Under the pieces are notes generated by a model, which had not been told where the DNA came from, did not search any database, and saw only the letters and a list, made by a program, of their open reading frames with translations. A program made the translations under genes and the position numbers. From positions 62,001-126,000 of the forward strand of contig CAWDEY010000009.1 of assembly GCA_963801505.1 (NCBI GenBank): 64,000 nt of DNA. The letters are read 5' to 3'. Origin of the DNA: JAOUFP01 sp963801505 (GTDB lineage: Bacteria > Nitrospirota > Thermodesulfovibrionia > Thermodesulfovibrionales > UBA6898). Shown piece by piece: positions 16,664 through 26,120 of the stretch; position 1 is the first letter of the stretch, and every line of letters starts with the position of its first letter.

Positions 16664-18204
16664 TTTTCCTTTAGCTCTATGATTCTGCCTTCAACAGAGG
16701 ATGAGATTTTCTTTCTGTCCTTTATATAATCAACAATAACGTCCCTGACCCATTTACCTGAGTTGCTGTATGCAAGCTTCTCTCCCTTCATCATGCCTCC
16801 GACAACGGCGTAATCACTCGATGCCCTGACCGCCTCGCCAAAGACCTTATAGCCGTCACCTCCTGCTGCCAGAAAATCGTTTGTTGCCACGACATATTCC
16901 TTGTCAGGATCGGCCTTCTGCCCGTTGATCATGACCTCTTTGACCCTTGAGCCAACAGGAGCTGAGCGACTATAGACAAACTTAAGTCCTGAGACCTGCG
17001 GGAACCTGCCTGCGTTGTCTTCTACGGCCGAAACCCCATGTTCAAGCGCCTCCAGAATCTGCCTGCCAGTGAGCCTCACGGCAACGACATAGTCATTAAA
17101 CGGCGAGGCTGAATAGACATCCTTGATCTTTATCTCACCTTTTTTTATGCTGGTGCGAATGCTCCCGCCTCCTATTATCGCTGCGTCTGCATGGGCCGCG
17201 TTTTTTATAATGTCGGCGATAAGGTCGCCGAGATTGGTCTCCTGCTGCCTGACCCTTTCACCGTCCAGATCAGTAAGGGCCTCACCGATCGTCTCATCCA
17301 GAACAGCATCCTCTTTTTTCCTGTATTTTTCGACAATCGCATCTACCGCAGTATCTGATATGCCGCCTGTCGGCTTTATTTCAACGAGCCTGCCTTCAGC
17401 CTTTATGACCCTGTGGCCCTCAATGGTAAGGTCAAGCACACCGAGTGCCTTTCCATGTTCCCATGCCTGGACTATTGCCGTGCCTCCAATCATGACAGGC
17501 GTCAGGACTTTTGTGTGAGAATGACCGCCTACAATGGCTGCCAGACCATGGACCTTCCCGGCAAGTTCCCTGTCAGCCGAAAGGCCCAAATGTGAAAGGA
17601 CGATTATGATGTCTGCCTTGTTTTTCAGGATCTCCATATATTTTTGAATAACATCAGAAGGCGGATCAAACTTCAGCCCAACGACATTTTTAGGATGTGT
17701 TGAAACAGGGACGTCTTCTGTTACAACCCCTATGATGGCGATCTTCACCCCGTTTATTTCCCTGATGGTATAGGGTTTTACCATATCCAGTCCTTCAACA
17801 TTGGCGCACAGCACCGGGAACCTGGCCTCTGAGATCCTTTTTCTGAGGACGTCAACACCAAAGTCGAACTCATGGTTGCCGAGCTCCATTGCGTCAAACT
17901 GCATCGCGTTCATAAGCTCAATGACCGACTCACCCAAAAACATGTTCGCCCAGTTAGAGCCCTGTATCATGTCACCAGCTGCCAGAAAGAGCGTTGGTTT
18001 TTCTTTACGCAGTCTTTCAGCCTTGGCAGCAAGAAATGATATGCCGCCCAGCATCTCATCCGACCCGTATGGTTTATAGGGTTCGGCAAACCCGTGGAAG
18101 TCATTTACATACAGTATGCGGACAACAGACTCTCCGGCCTGGGCTGCAGCTGTCAGAAAAATAAGGAGAATTGCGGACAATAAAAACAAAAAATACCTTT
18201 TCAT
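16660..18204 (-). CDS. Exported 5'-nucleotidase / metallophosphoesterase
   Basis: 514 residues from the ATG at 18204, preceded by GGGAG; a longer frame to 18270 lacks this. The signal peptide MKRYFLFLLSAILLIFLTAA ends near AQA, so the enzyme is periplasmic. The calcineurin-like domain has YVNDFHG, AAGDMIQGS, ELGNHEFDFG, VLSHLG and VGGHSHT, giving the two-metal site. The C-terminal domain (GGSIRTSIKKGEI, YVVATNDFLAAGGDGYKVF) binds nucleotide, as in UshA-like enzymes that release phosphate from nucleotides or UDP-sugars. Coupled with the small downstream gene. Confidence 0.88.
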   Translation of the reverse strand: MKRYFLFLLSAILLIFLTAAAQAGESVVRILYVNDFHGFAEPYKPYGSDEMLGGISFLAAKAERLRKEKPTLFLAAGDMIQGSNWANMFLGESVIELMNAMQFDAMELGNHEFDFGVDVLRKRISEARFPVLCANVEGLDMVKPYTIREINGVKIAIIGVVTEDVPVSTHPKNVVGLKFDPPSDVIQKYMEILKNKADIIIVLSHLGLSADRELAGKVHGLAAIVGGHSHTKVLTPVMIGGTAIVQAWEHGKALGVLDLTIEGHRVIKAEGRLVEIKPTGGISDTAVDAIVEKYRKKEDAVLDETIGEALTDLDGERVRQQETNLGDLIADIIKNAAHADAAIIGGGSIRTSIKKGEIKIKDVYSASPFNDYVVAVRLTGRQILEALEHGVSAVEDNAGRFPQVSGLKFVYSRSAPVGSRVKEVMINGQKADPDKEYVVATNDFLAAGGDGYKVFGEAVRASSDYAVVGGMMKGEKLAYSNSGKWVRDVIVDYIKDRKKISSSVEGRIIELKEK

Positions 18205-18364
18205 CGAAACTCCCGTGAGGCCGTGTATTTTAAAATATATAATAGCATGGGGTGAAAAGAAGGAGGGCAAGGACGGTTTTAAAAAACTTTTTATTTTACT
18301 CCAGGTAAGTCTATAATGTTTTTATTTACGCAGTAAAGAAATCATTGGGCGGCAAAGGGCTGGA

Positions 18365-19144
18365 ATGAACGAGCAGATTGGAAGAGAAGAGTCAGTTCAC
18401 GGGGAAAAATGGGGCGGGTTGCACGGCGGGTATTTTTCAGATCCGGCAATCGCGCGACCTTTCTTAAATAGAATAAGGGACCTCTTAGAGGAATCGCGTA
18501 ATGATGTTGTAGTTGACTTAGGGGGTGGAACTGGTTTTCTGCTGTCTCAACTGGCTGCTCAGGGGGTCTGCCGTGACCTGGCCCTGGTGAACCTTGATGC
18601 CTCTGACGTTCAGCTTGCCTCAGCACGCAAGGAAGACATTAAGTGTGTTCGTGCAATGGTAACAGAGTTCCTTCGCAGTGATGTTGGACCAAAAGACAAG
18701 CGTTTTTTCTTCATGATGCGTTCAGTCCTCCACTACTTCGGGAAAGCCGGCCTGATGCCCGTGCTTCTGCATCTTCGCAGTCAGACAAAGGAAGGTGAGA
18801 TTTTTGTGCATCAGACCGCCTGCTTTGAAGACAAGAGAGAGGCCGCCTGTCTGAATGCTCTGTACAAACATATGCACTCGGAGAAATGGTATCCCACAAT
18901 CAGCGAACTTGAAAGCTGCATGACAAAGGCCGGCTGGCGTGTGACTGACATAACCCCGGCGCCGGCACTCTTGCTGACATCAGAGGACCTGGCCAAAAGA
19001 TATTCTCTTAAGATGGATGAGCTTACGCGAATACGCAATATTATGGCAGAAGAGTTCGGCGAACAAACCAGCGTTTTTGGAGTGCTGACTGAAGGCTTCT
19101 GGGCAAAACTTCACTATCGCATATACACATGTGTCGCTGATTAA
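18365..19144 (+). CDS. Class I SAM-dependent methyltransferase
   Basis: 259 residues. VVVDLGGGTGFLL (about 49-61) is the SAM-binding motif I and LALVNLDAS the acidic motif II. The N-terminal HGEKWGGLHGGYFSDPAIAR is typical of small-molecule methyltransferases. The C-terminal half (EKWYPTISELESCMTKAGWR) matches the cap seen in lipid/quinone-type enzymes. The substrate is unknown. The gene stands alone and ends 1 base before an R2 repeat. Confidence 0.75.
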   Translation: MNEQIGREESVHGEKWGGLHGGYFSDPAIARPFLNRIRDLLEESRNDVVVDLGGGTGFLLSQLAAQGVCRDLALVNLDASDVQLASARKEDIKCVRAMVTEFLRSDVGPKDKRFFFMMRSVLHYFGKAGLMPVLLHLRSQTKEGEIFVHQTACFEDKREAACLNALYKHMHSEKWYPTISELESCMTKAGWRVTDITPAPALLLTSEDLAKRYSLKMDELTRIRNIMAEEFGEQTSVFGVLTEGFWAKLHYRIYTCVAD

Positions 19145-19145
19145 A

Positions 19146-19253
19146 CCGAAAAAGAAATTGACCACAGGTCACACAGAGAAAAATATTGATTGAGAGAGAA
19201 GCTGTCAGTCTTTATGCTTTCCTCTGTGCACTCTGTGGTTAGTGTTTTTTAGG
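19146..19253. repeat. R2 element, short copy
   Basis: It begins ccgaaaaagaaattgaccac and ends gtggttagtgttttttagg, with cacacagag/ctctgtgcactctgtgg arms inside. About 108 bp, shorter than other R2 copies because the centre is reduced. Fills the gap between the methyltransferase and the SAP-like gene. Confidence 0.7.
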
Positions 19254-19254
19254 G

Positions 19255-19443
19255 TCAAATTACGGCAATACAGTCCTGACGCCAGATACAGCGCAGTTGA
19301 TTGCAATCTTTTACATGCGGTGTTGCATAGCAGTCAAAATTGCCTTCTGCTTTCTGGATCGCGTTAATAAGACCTGCCTTATTGAGTCTTGCCGGAGCTA
19401 CACCCTTTTGCTTCGCGATTTCCCTAATGGCCTGCATTTTCAC
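19255..19443 (-). CDS. Small SAP-like protein with a cysteine-rich tail
   Basis: 62 residues. The first half, MKMQAIREIAKQKGVAPARL then NKAGLINAIQKAEGNFDC, reads as an SAP/Rho-N-type helix-hairpin motif that may bind nucleic acid. The tail has four cysteines (CYATPHVKDCNQLRCIWRQD, then C) that could bind a metal. Small proteins of this pattern recur in anaerobic bacteria with no defined role. GGAGGGTAAAC upstream is a good ribosome site. Confidence 0.7.
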   Translation of the reverse strand: MKMQAIREIAKQKGVAPARLNKAGLINAIQKAEGNFDCYATPHVKDCNQLRCIWRQDCIAVI

Positions 19444-19599
19444 TGTTTACCCTCCTGAGAGAAATATCTAATGCTTTTTGCCTTATCCCCGTGACTGTTT
19501 CAATAATTGTGATTTTTCATTATTGTCACAGAGTGCAGACCATGTCAAGTCAACATAATAATTCATATTTTAATTGTGGTTAATTGATGGTTGCATGAA

Positions 19600-19761
19600 C
19601 CTAAAAAAAGCAGAATCCACAGAGACACAGAGATCACAGAGTAAAATCAAGGAGTTATGGGCAGGGTAGGGGCAACCAAATTGGTCAGTCCCCTATTTGC
19701 TCAAACCCGTGGTTTCTCAGCGTCTCTGTGCCTCCGTGGTGAATAAATTGCCGTTTTTAGG
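19600..19761 (+). repeat. R2 element, full copy X
   Basis: 162 bp bounded by cctaaaaaaagcag and ccgtttttagg. It contains cacagagacacagagatcac and the opposing tctctgtgcctccgtgg arm, with a central hairpin around ggggcaaccaaattggtcag. It is nearly identical, in reverse orientation, to 54339-54501: I count about eight differences over the length. Confidence 0.88.
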
Positions 19762-19825
19762 ATGACTTGGTTAAGCTGTCGTCCCCTCATCAGAAGTAGT
19801 CGTCTTAAGCGGGCGGAGCACTTCA

Positions 19826-19874
19826 GGAATCCTTTCTTATTCGGAAAGATCCCGGACAAGCCGGAATGACGAAG
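19826..19874. repeat. R3-type repeat fragment
   Basis: ggaatcctttcttattcgga...cccggacaagccggaatgac resembles the second half of the R3 elements at 25973 and 27951. A degenerate or partial copy. Confidence 0.5.
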
Positions 19875-19877
19875 GGG

Positions 19878-20348
19878 TTATTTGGCTTGCAAATTAGAAT
19901 TGGTTTCGATGAAGTCTTTTAACAACCTCAGATGTTTTTTTCTTGAAAGTCTGCTAAAAAAATGTATGAATATTGTCATGCATCGTGAAAAAATATTCAT
20001 GCCGGAATTGTAGACCTCAATTCGCTGTTTTAACAAAGTCCCGCTCGTATTTTCATCCAGTTCATAGACCTCCTGGATATATCCCTTGACCGGGAGGTTG
20101 CCTCCTGAAAGATGGATGAGGAGTCTTACCGGCTTTTGGTATTCCATGAACTCTGCCAGAAAATTACTCTCCCTGCCAATCATTTTGTAGCGGACCCTGT
20201 ATCTGTACCCCTCTGCAGGCTCACCCCATGAAACAGGGACAAAAGCCTTGATCCCGGGGTTCCATTCTTTCATAAGCGCTGGACTTTGTATATATTGCCA
20301 GACCTCTTCAGGAGGCCGACCCATCTGGATCTTGTCCCTAAGAATCAT
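19878..20348 (-). CDS. SRPBCC-fold (polyketide cyclase-like) protein
   Basis: 156 residues. MILRDKIQMGRPPEEVWQYI followed by QSPALMKEWNPGIKAF is the first strand and helices of a START/SRPBCC ligand-binding barrel. FLAEFMEYQKPVRLLIHLSG and YELDENTSGTLLKQRIEVY are later strands, and the long C-terminal helix ends LKDFIETN. These proteins bind hydrophobic small molecules or catalyse cyclisation; nothing here fixes the ligand. It lies 83 bp downstream of the TPR gene on the same strand. Confidence 0.75.
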   Translation of the reverse strand: MILRDKIQMGRPPEEVWQYIQSPALMKEWNPGIKAFVPVSWGEPAEGYRYRVRYKMIGRESNFLAEFMEYQKPVRLLIHLSGGNLPVKGYIQEVYELDENTSGTLLKQRIEVYNSGMNIFSRCMTIFIHFFSRLSRKKHLRLLKDFIETNSNLQAK

Positions 20349-20431
20349 TTTTCTCTGTGCCTGTATGCCATTTTGGTCCGGATAATTATATCAGGTGTAT
20401 AACGAAAAAGTTCGTGTACCTGGAGTCCTGT

Positions 20432-21802
20432 CTATGGTTCGTTCTTAAATTCTTTCAGCAACTGGTTAAAGTCCTCTTCACCCATTTCCTTTGTCAACTC
20501 GGATATTAACTCATTGATGATATTGAGATTGGGCGAGCCGATCCTTTCAAAAATATCGAGGGAAATAAGGTAATCTATGAAGGCGTCCTTATAATTCTTT
20601 TTCATATGCATGACCTTTCCTATCATGGCCACTGTGCTGGCGACTCCGACAATATCTCCGACCTTTTTGGCTATCTCAAGGGCCTTCTGGTAAAATTCAA
20701 GGGCACTGTCATAGTTGCCCTTGTTTTGATAGACTATCCCCATCTGATGATAGCTCTTTGAGATGCCTACTATGTCACCGACCTTTTTGGCTATCTCAAG
20801 GGCCTTCTGGTAAAACTCAAGGGCCTTGTCAAAGTCGCCTTTTTCCTGATGGACTATACCTATCTGCTTGTAGCTCATTGAGACGCCGGCCACGTCCCCG
20901 ATCCTCTCGGAAATTTCAAGCGCCTTGCATGAAAACTCAAGTGCCCTGTCATAATCTCCCCTGTTTTGGTAGACTGTTGCTATCTGGTTATAGTTTTTAG
21001 ATACCTCGGCAACATCGCCTATCTTCTCGGCAATCTCAAAGGCTTTCTGGAAAAATTCAAGCGCTTTTTTATATTCTCCTCTTTCATGATTAACAACGCC
21101 TATCTGGTTATAACACATCGATTCCCCCGCGATATCACCGATCTTTTGAGCAGTCTCAAGAGACTTAAGGGTAAAATCAAGTGCCTTGTCATAATCACCC
21201 CTTAATTTATGAAGAAGACCTATCTGGCCGTAGATCCTTAATATAGTATGGTAATCGTCTGTCTTTTCCTTGATCTCGAGCGCCTGGTAGGACAGTTCAA
21301 GGGCTTTGTCATAATCGCCTCTTTTTTGATGAACAATCCCTATATTCTGATATCCGACAGATGCGCCGGCTATATCTCCTGCCTTCTCAGCAATGTCAAG
21401 GGCCTTCTGGTAAAAATCGAGGGCCCAGTCATAATCGCCCCTTTTCTGGTGGACAATGCCTATCTGGTTATAGCTCTTCGATATGCCGGAGATGGAACCG
21501 ATTTTTTCCGCAAGGCCGAGGGTCTTGTAAGAAAAATCAAGCGCCTTATCATAATCACCACGCTTTTGGTGGACTATAGATATCTGATGATAGCTCTTTA
21601 GTATCTCGGCAGTGTCCTCGACCTTCTCTGACATCTCAAGTGCCCTGGAAGAAAAATCAAGCGCCTTGTCATAGTCACCCCGCTTTTGGTAGACGTCGGC
21701 AATCTGGTTATAACATCTGGAGATTTCAGTAATGTCCCCTGAATTTTCGGCCGACTCCAGTGCTTTATTAAGAGTTTCAAGCGTAATGTCATTAAAGCTC
21801 AT
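20432..21802 (-). CDS. TPR-repeat protein
   Basis: 456 residues made almost wholly of about ten tandem 40-residue TPR units of the type YNQIGIVHQKRGDYDKALDF followed by YQKALEIAEKVGDIAG. The 40-residue spacing marks the Kinesin-light-chain/LGN-like class with longer helices. No signal peptide or enzyme domain, so it should be a cytosolic protein-protein scaffold. The DNA repeats are similar to each other and prone to change copy number. AAGGAGG stands 13 bases before the ATG. Confidence 0.88.
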   Translation of the reverse strand: MSFNDITLETLNKALESAENSGDITEISRCYNQIADVYQKRGDYDKALDFSSRALEMSEKVEDTAEILKSYHQISIVHQKRGDYDKALDFSYKTLGLAEKIGSISGISKSYNQIGIVHQKRGDYDWALDFYQKALDIAEKAGDIAGASVGYQNIGIVHQKRGDYDKALELSYQALEIKEKTDDYHTILRIYGQIGLLHKLRGDYDKALDFTLKSLETAQKIGDIAGESMCYNQIGVVNHERGEYKKALEFFQKAFEIAEKIGDVAEVSKNYNQIATVYQNRGDYDRALEFSCKALEISERIGDVAGVSMSYKQIGIVHQEKGDFDKALEFYQKALEIAKKVGDIVGISKSYHQMGIVYQNKGNYDSALEFYQKALEIAKKVGDIVGVASTVAMIGKVMHMKKNYKDAFIDYLISLDIFERIGSPNLNIINELISELTKEMGEEDFNQLLKEFKNEP

Positions 21803-21915
21803 ATAGGATTCCTCCTTGCAAAACCTTTCTGCTGCAATTGCGATGGCTGAAGAGCATTATAATAACATTTTCTGATCAGCCGGCGATTAACGGGCTCAGA
21901 ATATAATGCCCTATT

Positions 21916-22020
21916 CAAAAAATCTCCCCTCTCCCCTCTTTGCCAACCAAAAGTAGGTGCTTTAAGCAAGAGGGGCTCTATTCCTTCCTTTGAAAAAGGG
22001 AGGTTAGGAGGGATTCTACA
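21916..22020 (+). repeat. R1 palindromic element, copy C (with extra loop)
   Basis: It has the R1 core (aaaaatctcccctctcccctc ... gggaggttaggagggatt), but about 23 extra bases (aaccaaaagtaggtgcttta region, 21945-21967) sit in the loop of the first hairpin. The outer cataagtaatcg ends are absent. Located between the TPR gene and mnmG. Confidence 0.75.
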
Positions 22021-22038
22021 AATCAATATTCTCATTGG

Positions 22039-23919
22039 TTAATGACCAGCCTTTGAACGCCTGATTTTTTCAACAGCGATCATAATGAGAGACAAAGCCA
22101 CAGGTGTCATTCCCTGTATCCTGCTTGCCTGGCCGAGATTGTCAGGCCGCACTTCCTCAAGCTTGCAGAGTATCTCTTTTGAAATGCCCGGCAGGATCTT
22201 ATAATCAATGTCAGCAGGGATCTTTTTTTCGTCAAGCTTCTTTAATTTCTCTGCTGTCTCTATCTGCCTATGGATATACCCCGCGTATTTGATCTGTATT
22301 TCTACCTGTTTTTCAACATCATCCCCGAGCCTGATTTCAGAGGGCAAACATTGCCTGATAACGGGATATGTAACCTCAGGCCTTTTGAGAAGCTGTTCGA
22401 GGGTAATGTCCTGCTCTATAAGAGATGTGCCCAGTTCCTTCAGTTTCTCGTTGACATTGTCAGGCTTTATACGCGTTTTTTGAAGCCTGATTATTTCGTT
22501 TTCTATTTTTTTCTTTTTATCCAAAAAACTTTCATAAACCTCATTGTTCAGGAGGCCGATTTCATGGCCTTTTTCCATAAGACGCATGTCCGCGTTATCA
22601 TGCCTTAAGAGCAGTCGGTATTCAGCCCGTGAGGTAAACATCCTGTATGGCTCCCTTGTGCCTTTTGTTACAAGATCATCGATCAGGACCCCGATATATG
22701 CCTCATGCCTGCCTAGGACCAGCTGTTCTCTGCCCTGGAGCTTCAGCGCTGCATTTATTCCGGCCATTAAGCCCTGTGCAGCAGCTTCTTCATATCCGGA
22801 GGTCCCGTTTATCTGTCCGGCGAGGAAAAGGCCCTCTGTGTTTTTTGTTTCAAGAGTATGTTTCAGTTGAGTCGGAAAGACAAAATCGTACTCAATCGCA
22901 TAGGCAGGCCTCATGATCTCGGCCTTTTCAAGACCGGGTATCGTCCGGACAAGTTCTGTCTGGACATCATATGGAAGACTTGTTGATATGCCGTTTGCAT
23001 AATATTCGGACGTCTCAAGGCCTTCAGGCTCCAGAAAGACCTGATGCCTTTGGCGTTCTGCAAAGCGCACGATCTTGTCCTCTATAGACGGACAGTATCT
23101 TGGCCCTATGCCGGTAATTTTGCCGCTATACATCGCTGAACGCTCAAGATTGTCCCTGATGATTTTATGGGTTTCCTGGTTGGTATAGGTTATATAACAG
23201 GGCAGCTGAGGGTTTTCTATCTTTATTGTGCTGTGTGAAAACGGGACAGGCGGCTCGTCGCCGAACTGTGCTTCTGTCTTTGAGAAATCTATTGTCTTTG
23301 CATCAAGCCTTGGCGGGGTGCCTGTCTTTAGGCGGCCGAGTTTCAGGCCGATACCTGCAAGGCAGTCCGACAGTCCGACAGAGGGGAATTCACCTGCCCT
23401 GCCGGCTGCGAAGCTTTCATGTCCGACGTGCATCAGTCCTTTTAAAAATGTCCCTGTGGTTACAATTACACATTTTGTGTCATAGACTGTGCCAAGCGCT
23501 GTCCTGACGCCTTTTACATGTCCGTCTTCGACCACAATATCTTCTGCTGTGGCCTGCTTGATATCGAGATTCTCCTGCGCTTCGAGGGCCTGCCTCATCC
23601 TGAGCCTGTATAAGACCCTGTCAGCCTGCACCCTCAAGGACCAGACAGCCGGACCTTTTGACTTATTTAGCATCCGGAACTGTATCCCCGCCTTATCGGT
23701 AATCATTGCCATTTCACCTCCGAGGGCGTCAATCTCCCTTACGAGATGACCTTTTGCAAGGCCTCCGATAGCCGGATTACAGGACATCTGACCTATGGTG
23801 TCGAGGTTCATGGTAAATACACATGTGGACATGCCCATGCGTGCAGCAGCAAGCCCTGCCTCACAGCCTGCGTGGCCTGCTCCGATAACTATAACATCAT
23901 ATGCCTTGGTCGTAGTCAT
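22039..23919 (-). CDS. mnmG: tRNA uridine-5-carboxymethylaminomethyl enzyme MnmG
   Basis: 626 residues, full length. With MnmE it adds the carboxymethylaminomethyl group to U34 of certain tRNAs, using FAD and NADH. The FAD-binding site VIVIGAGHAGCEAGLAAARM is at the N-terminus. CNPAIGGLAKGHLVREIDAL and GTPPRLDAKTIDF are standard GidA signatures. The C-terminal helical domain ends SRIQGMTPVALSLIMIAVEK. mnmE is not in the window. Not obviously in an operon with trpS, since about 260 bp with an R2 element separate them. Confidence 0.95.
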   Translation of the reverse strand: MTTTKAYDVIVIGAGHAGCEAGLAAARMGMSTCVFTMNLDTIGQMSCNPAIGGLAKGHLVREIDALGGEMAMITDKAGIQFRMLNKSKGPAVWSLRVQADRVLYRLRMRQALEAQENLDIKQATAEDIVVEDGHVKGVRTALGTVYDTKCVIVTTGTFLKGLMHVGHESFAAGRAGEFPSVGLSDCLAGIGLKLGRLKTGTPPRLDAKTIDFSKTEAQFGDEPPVPFSHSTIKIENPQLPCYITYTNQETHKIIRDNLERSAMYSGKITGIGPRYCPSIEDKIVRFAERQRHQVFLEPEGLETSEYYANGISTSLPYDVQTELVRTIPGLEKAEIMRPAYAIEYDFVFPTQLKHTLETKNTEGLFLAGQINGTSGYEEAAAQGLMAGINAALKLQGREQLVLGRHEAYIGVLIDDLVTKGTREPYRMFTSRAEYRLLLRHDNADMRLMEKGHEIGLLNNEVYESFLDKKKKIENEIIRLQKTRIKPDNVNEKLKELGTSLIEQDITLEQLLKRPEVTYPVIRQCLPSEIRLGDDVEKQVEIQIKYAGYIHRQIETAEKLKKLDEKKIPADIDYKILPGISKEILCKLEEVRPDNLGQASRIQGMTPVALSLIMIAVEKIRRSKAGH

Positions 23920-24009
23920 TAGGATTCTATTATATAATAATTCATGTTGGAGATACGTTTAAGGCAATAAGCAGTGGTAAATAGAAAATCCTGAAGAATT
24001 CAATATTAA

Positions 24010-24166
24010 CCTAAAAACAACAATCATTCACCACAGAGACACTGAGAAAACAATGGGTTGTAGAATACTTTTGTTTCACCACAGAGGTGAAAGATTCATT
24101 CAGGCCTTTTCTCTTGCCTTTCAACTCTGTGCCTCCGTGTCTCTGTGGCTAACTGCGTTTTCCAGG
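24010..24166. repeat. R2 element
   Basis: It starts cctaaaaacaacaatcattc and ends gcgttttccagg, with ccacagagacactgag and cctccgtgtctctgtgg as inverted arms. 157 bp between trpS and mnmG. Same family as 19600-19761, though the centre differs. Confidence 0.8.
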
Positions 24167-24180
24167 TTGATGCCTGCAGA

Positions 24181-25167
24181 TTAATACAATCCCATTGCCT
24201 TGCGAACAATCACCATGGTCTCCTGTGCAACTTTTCTGGCCTTGTCATTTCCCTTTTCAACAATGGCATGCAATTGCTCAGGATTGCTTAGTAGCGATTC
24301 CCTCTTTGCCCATATCGGCTCAAGAACCTTAAAGACATTCCTGATCAGGACCTTTTTGCAGTCAATGCAGCCTATCCCGGCTGTCCTGCATCCTTCGGCA
24401 ACTTCATCCTGCTCTTCCTTTGAAGAGAATACCTTATGAAGCTGAAATACCGGTGAAAGCTCGGGGTCCCCAACATCAGTCCGTTTGATCCTCGCCGGGT
24501 CAGTGGTCATTGTCTTTATTTTGCTTTCAACTTCTTTTGGAGTATCGGAAAGATAGATCGCGTTATTGTAGCTCTTTGACATCTTCCTGCCGTCAACACC
24601 AGGCACTTTCGGGAACTCTGTTAAAAGCGCGTCAGGCTCAGGGAACAACTCTGTGTAGAGGTTGTTGAACCTCCTGGCTATCTCCCGTGATATTTCAAGG
24701 TGCGGGACCTGGTCTACCCCCACTGGAACATACTTCGCACGGTAGATGATTATGTCGGCAGTCTGAAGGAGCGGGTACCCAAGGAAGCCGTAATTATTCA
24801 GGTCCCTGTCCTTCAATTCCTGCTGTTTCTCTTTATAGGTCGGGACACGTTCGAGCCAGCCCAGGGGCGTTATCATCGAAAGTAGCAGATGCAGCTCCGC
24901 GTGCTCCAGTATCCTTGATTGCAGGAATATGGTGCATTTATCAGGATCAAGGCCTGCTGCCAGAAAATTTACCAGAAGATCCTTTACGGAATCGTGCAGA
25001 GCCGCAGGGTTCTCGTATCCTGTTGTCAGCGCGTGCCAGTCAGCAACAAAATAATAACAGTCGTATTTGTCCTGGAGCTTCACCCAGTTTTGGAGGGCAC
25101 CGACGAGATTTCCTATATGCACCTTGCCGCTTGACTGCATTCCGCTTAATACCCTGTCTTTTGTCAT
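24181..25167 (-). CDS. trpS: Tryptophanyl-tRNA synthetase
   Basis: 328 residues, the bacterial class I enzyme length. It charges tRNA-Trp. The HIGH-type motif is KVHIGNLVGALQNW near residue 16 and the KMSKS loop is GRKMSKSYNNAIYL. GVDQVPHLEISREIARRFN is the tryptophan-pocket region. ATG follows an AGAGGAGTG ribosome site that overlaps the end of the site-2 protease gene upstream (9 bp gap), so the two are probably co-transcribed, an arrangement common in bacteria. Confidence 0.95.
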   Translation of the reverse strand: MTKDRVLSGMQSSGKVHIGNLVGALQNWVKLQDKYDCYYFVADWHALTTGYENPAALHDSVKDLLVNFLAAGLDPDKCTIFLQSRILEHAELHLLLSMITPLGWLERVPTYKEKQQELKDRDLNNYGFLGYPLLQTADIIIYRAKYVPVGVDQVPHLEISREIARRFNNLYTELFPEPDALLTEFPKVPGVDGRKMSKSYNNAIYLSDTPKEVESKIKTMTTDPARIKRTDVGDPELSPVFQLHKVFSSKEEQDEVAEGCRTAGIGCIDCKKVLIRNVFKVLEPIWAKRESLLSNPEQLHAIVEKGNDKARKVAQETMVIVRKAMGLY

Positions 25168-25176
25168 TGCACTCCT

Positions 25177-25857
25177 CTAATATAGGTATACCTGAAAAAT
25201 ATTCAGGAATAGATTGATAAAAGGCATAATTATTTTACCGGCAATGCCGGAGTATATCAGGACAATAACAATTATAAAGCCAAATGGCTCGATTTTACTG
25301 AATGTCATGGCCTGCCTTGAAGGCAACAGCCCAGTGAGCACCCTTCCGCCGTCAAGCGGGGGAATCGGGATCATATTGAATGCCGCCAGCACAACATTCA
25401 TAACAACACTGGACTTAAATATCATCGCAAGCGGACTCAGGACAGTCTCAGTAACAGAAGCAGGCAATACCGCTGCCAAAGGGATTATGACAAATTTCAA
25501 TATCAGCACACTTAAAACAGCCAGGACTATATTTGTCACAGGACCTGCGGCAGCAGAGAGGGCCATGCCCTGTCTGGGGTTTTTGAAGTTCATCGGGTTT
25601 ATCGGGACCGGCTTTGCGTAACCAAATACAAACTGTCCGTTCGTTGCTACCAAGAGAAGCAGGGGCAGCAGGATTGTCCCGAATATATCTATATGCGCAA
25701 TGGGATTAAGCGTAAGTCTGCCGAGCATCTTTGCTGTTGGGTCGCCGAGTTTGTATGCGACACAACCATGAGAAACCTCATGAAAGGTGATCGCTATCAG
25801 TATGGGAAGCGCTGAGATGAGAATTCTTCTTATAACATCTACTGTTGCAGCATCCAA
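25177..25857 (-). CDS. Site-2 protease family (M50) membrane metalloprotease
   Basis: 226 residues, hydrophobic throughout, with five or six membrane spans. Zinc site HEVSH (HExxH, about 26-30) and the distal ligand NMIPIPPLDGGR (about 161-172) are both intact. It is the short M50 type without PDZ or CBS domains, acting inside the membrane on other membrane proteins. Substrates are unknown. It lies 9 bp upstream of trpS. Confidence 0.9.
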   Translation of the reverse strand: MDAATVDVIRRILISALPILIAITFHEVSHGCVAYKLGDPTAKMLGRLTLNPIAHIDIFGTILLPLLLLVATNGQFVFGYAKPVPINPMNFKNPRQGMALSAAAGPVTNIVLAVLSVLILKFVIIPLAAVLPASVTETVLSPLAMIFKSSVVMNVVLAAFNMIPIPPLDGGRVLTGLLPSRQAMTFSKIEPFGFIIVIVLIYSGIAGKIIMPFINLFLNIFQVYLY

Positions 25858-25972
25858 TGCAGTTTACCTCTAGACCTTTCTCCGGGATTTTTGAAATCTG
25901 GTTGAAATATTTTCTGTAAAAATTAGCTTTTGTGCTTAGTTAGTATCTGTGTTTATACTCTCGATTTTTGTC

Positions 25973-26052
25973 CGTCATTCCCGAAGTCATTAATCGGGAA
26001 TCCATTGTTTTCAAGAGGTTCTGGATCACCGGGTCAAGCCCGAGGATGACGA
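25973..26052. repeat. R3 repeat
   Basis: gtcattcccgaagtcattaa ... cgggaatcc ... accgggtcaagcccgaggatgac: an imperfect palindrome of about 80 bp, similar to 27951-28031. The two copies bracket the kinase-like gene. Confidence 0.75.
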
Positions 26053-26120
26053 CTTCTTACTTTTATACTCAGACCCTATTAATATGGACAACTTCTTTGC
26101 CCGGTTGCAGACGCATCGAT

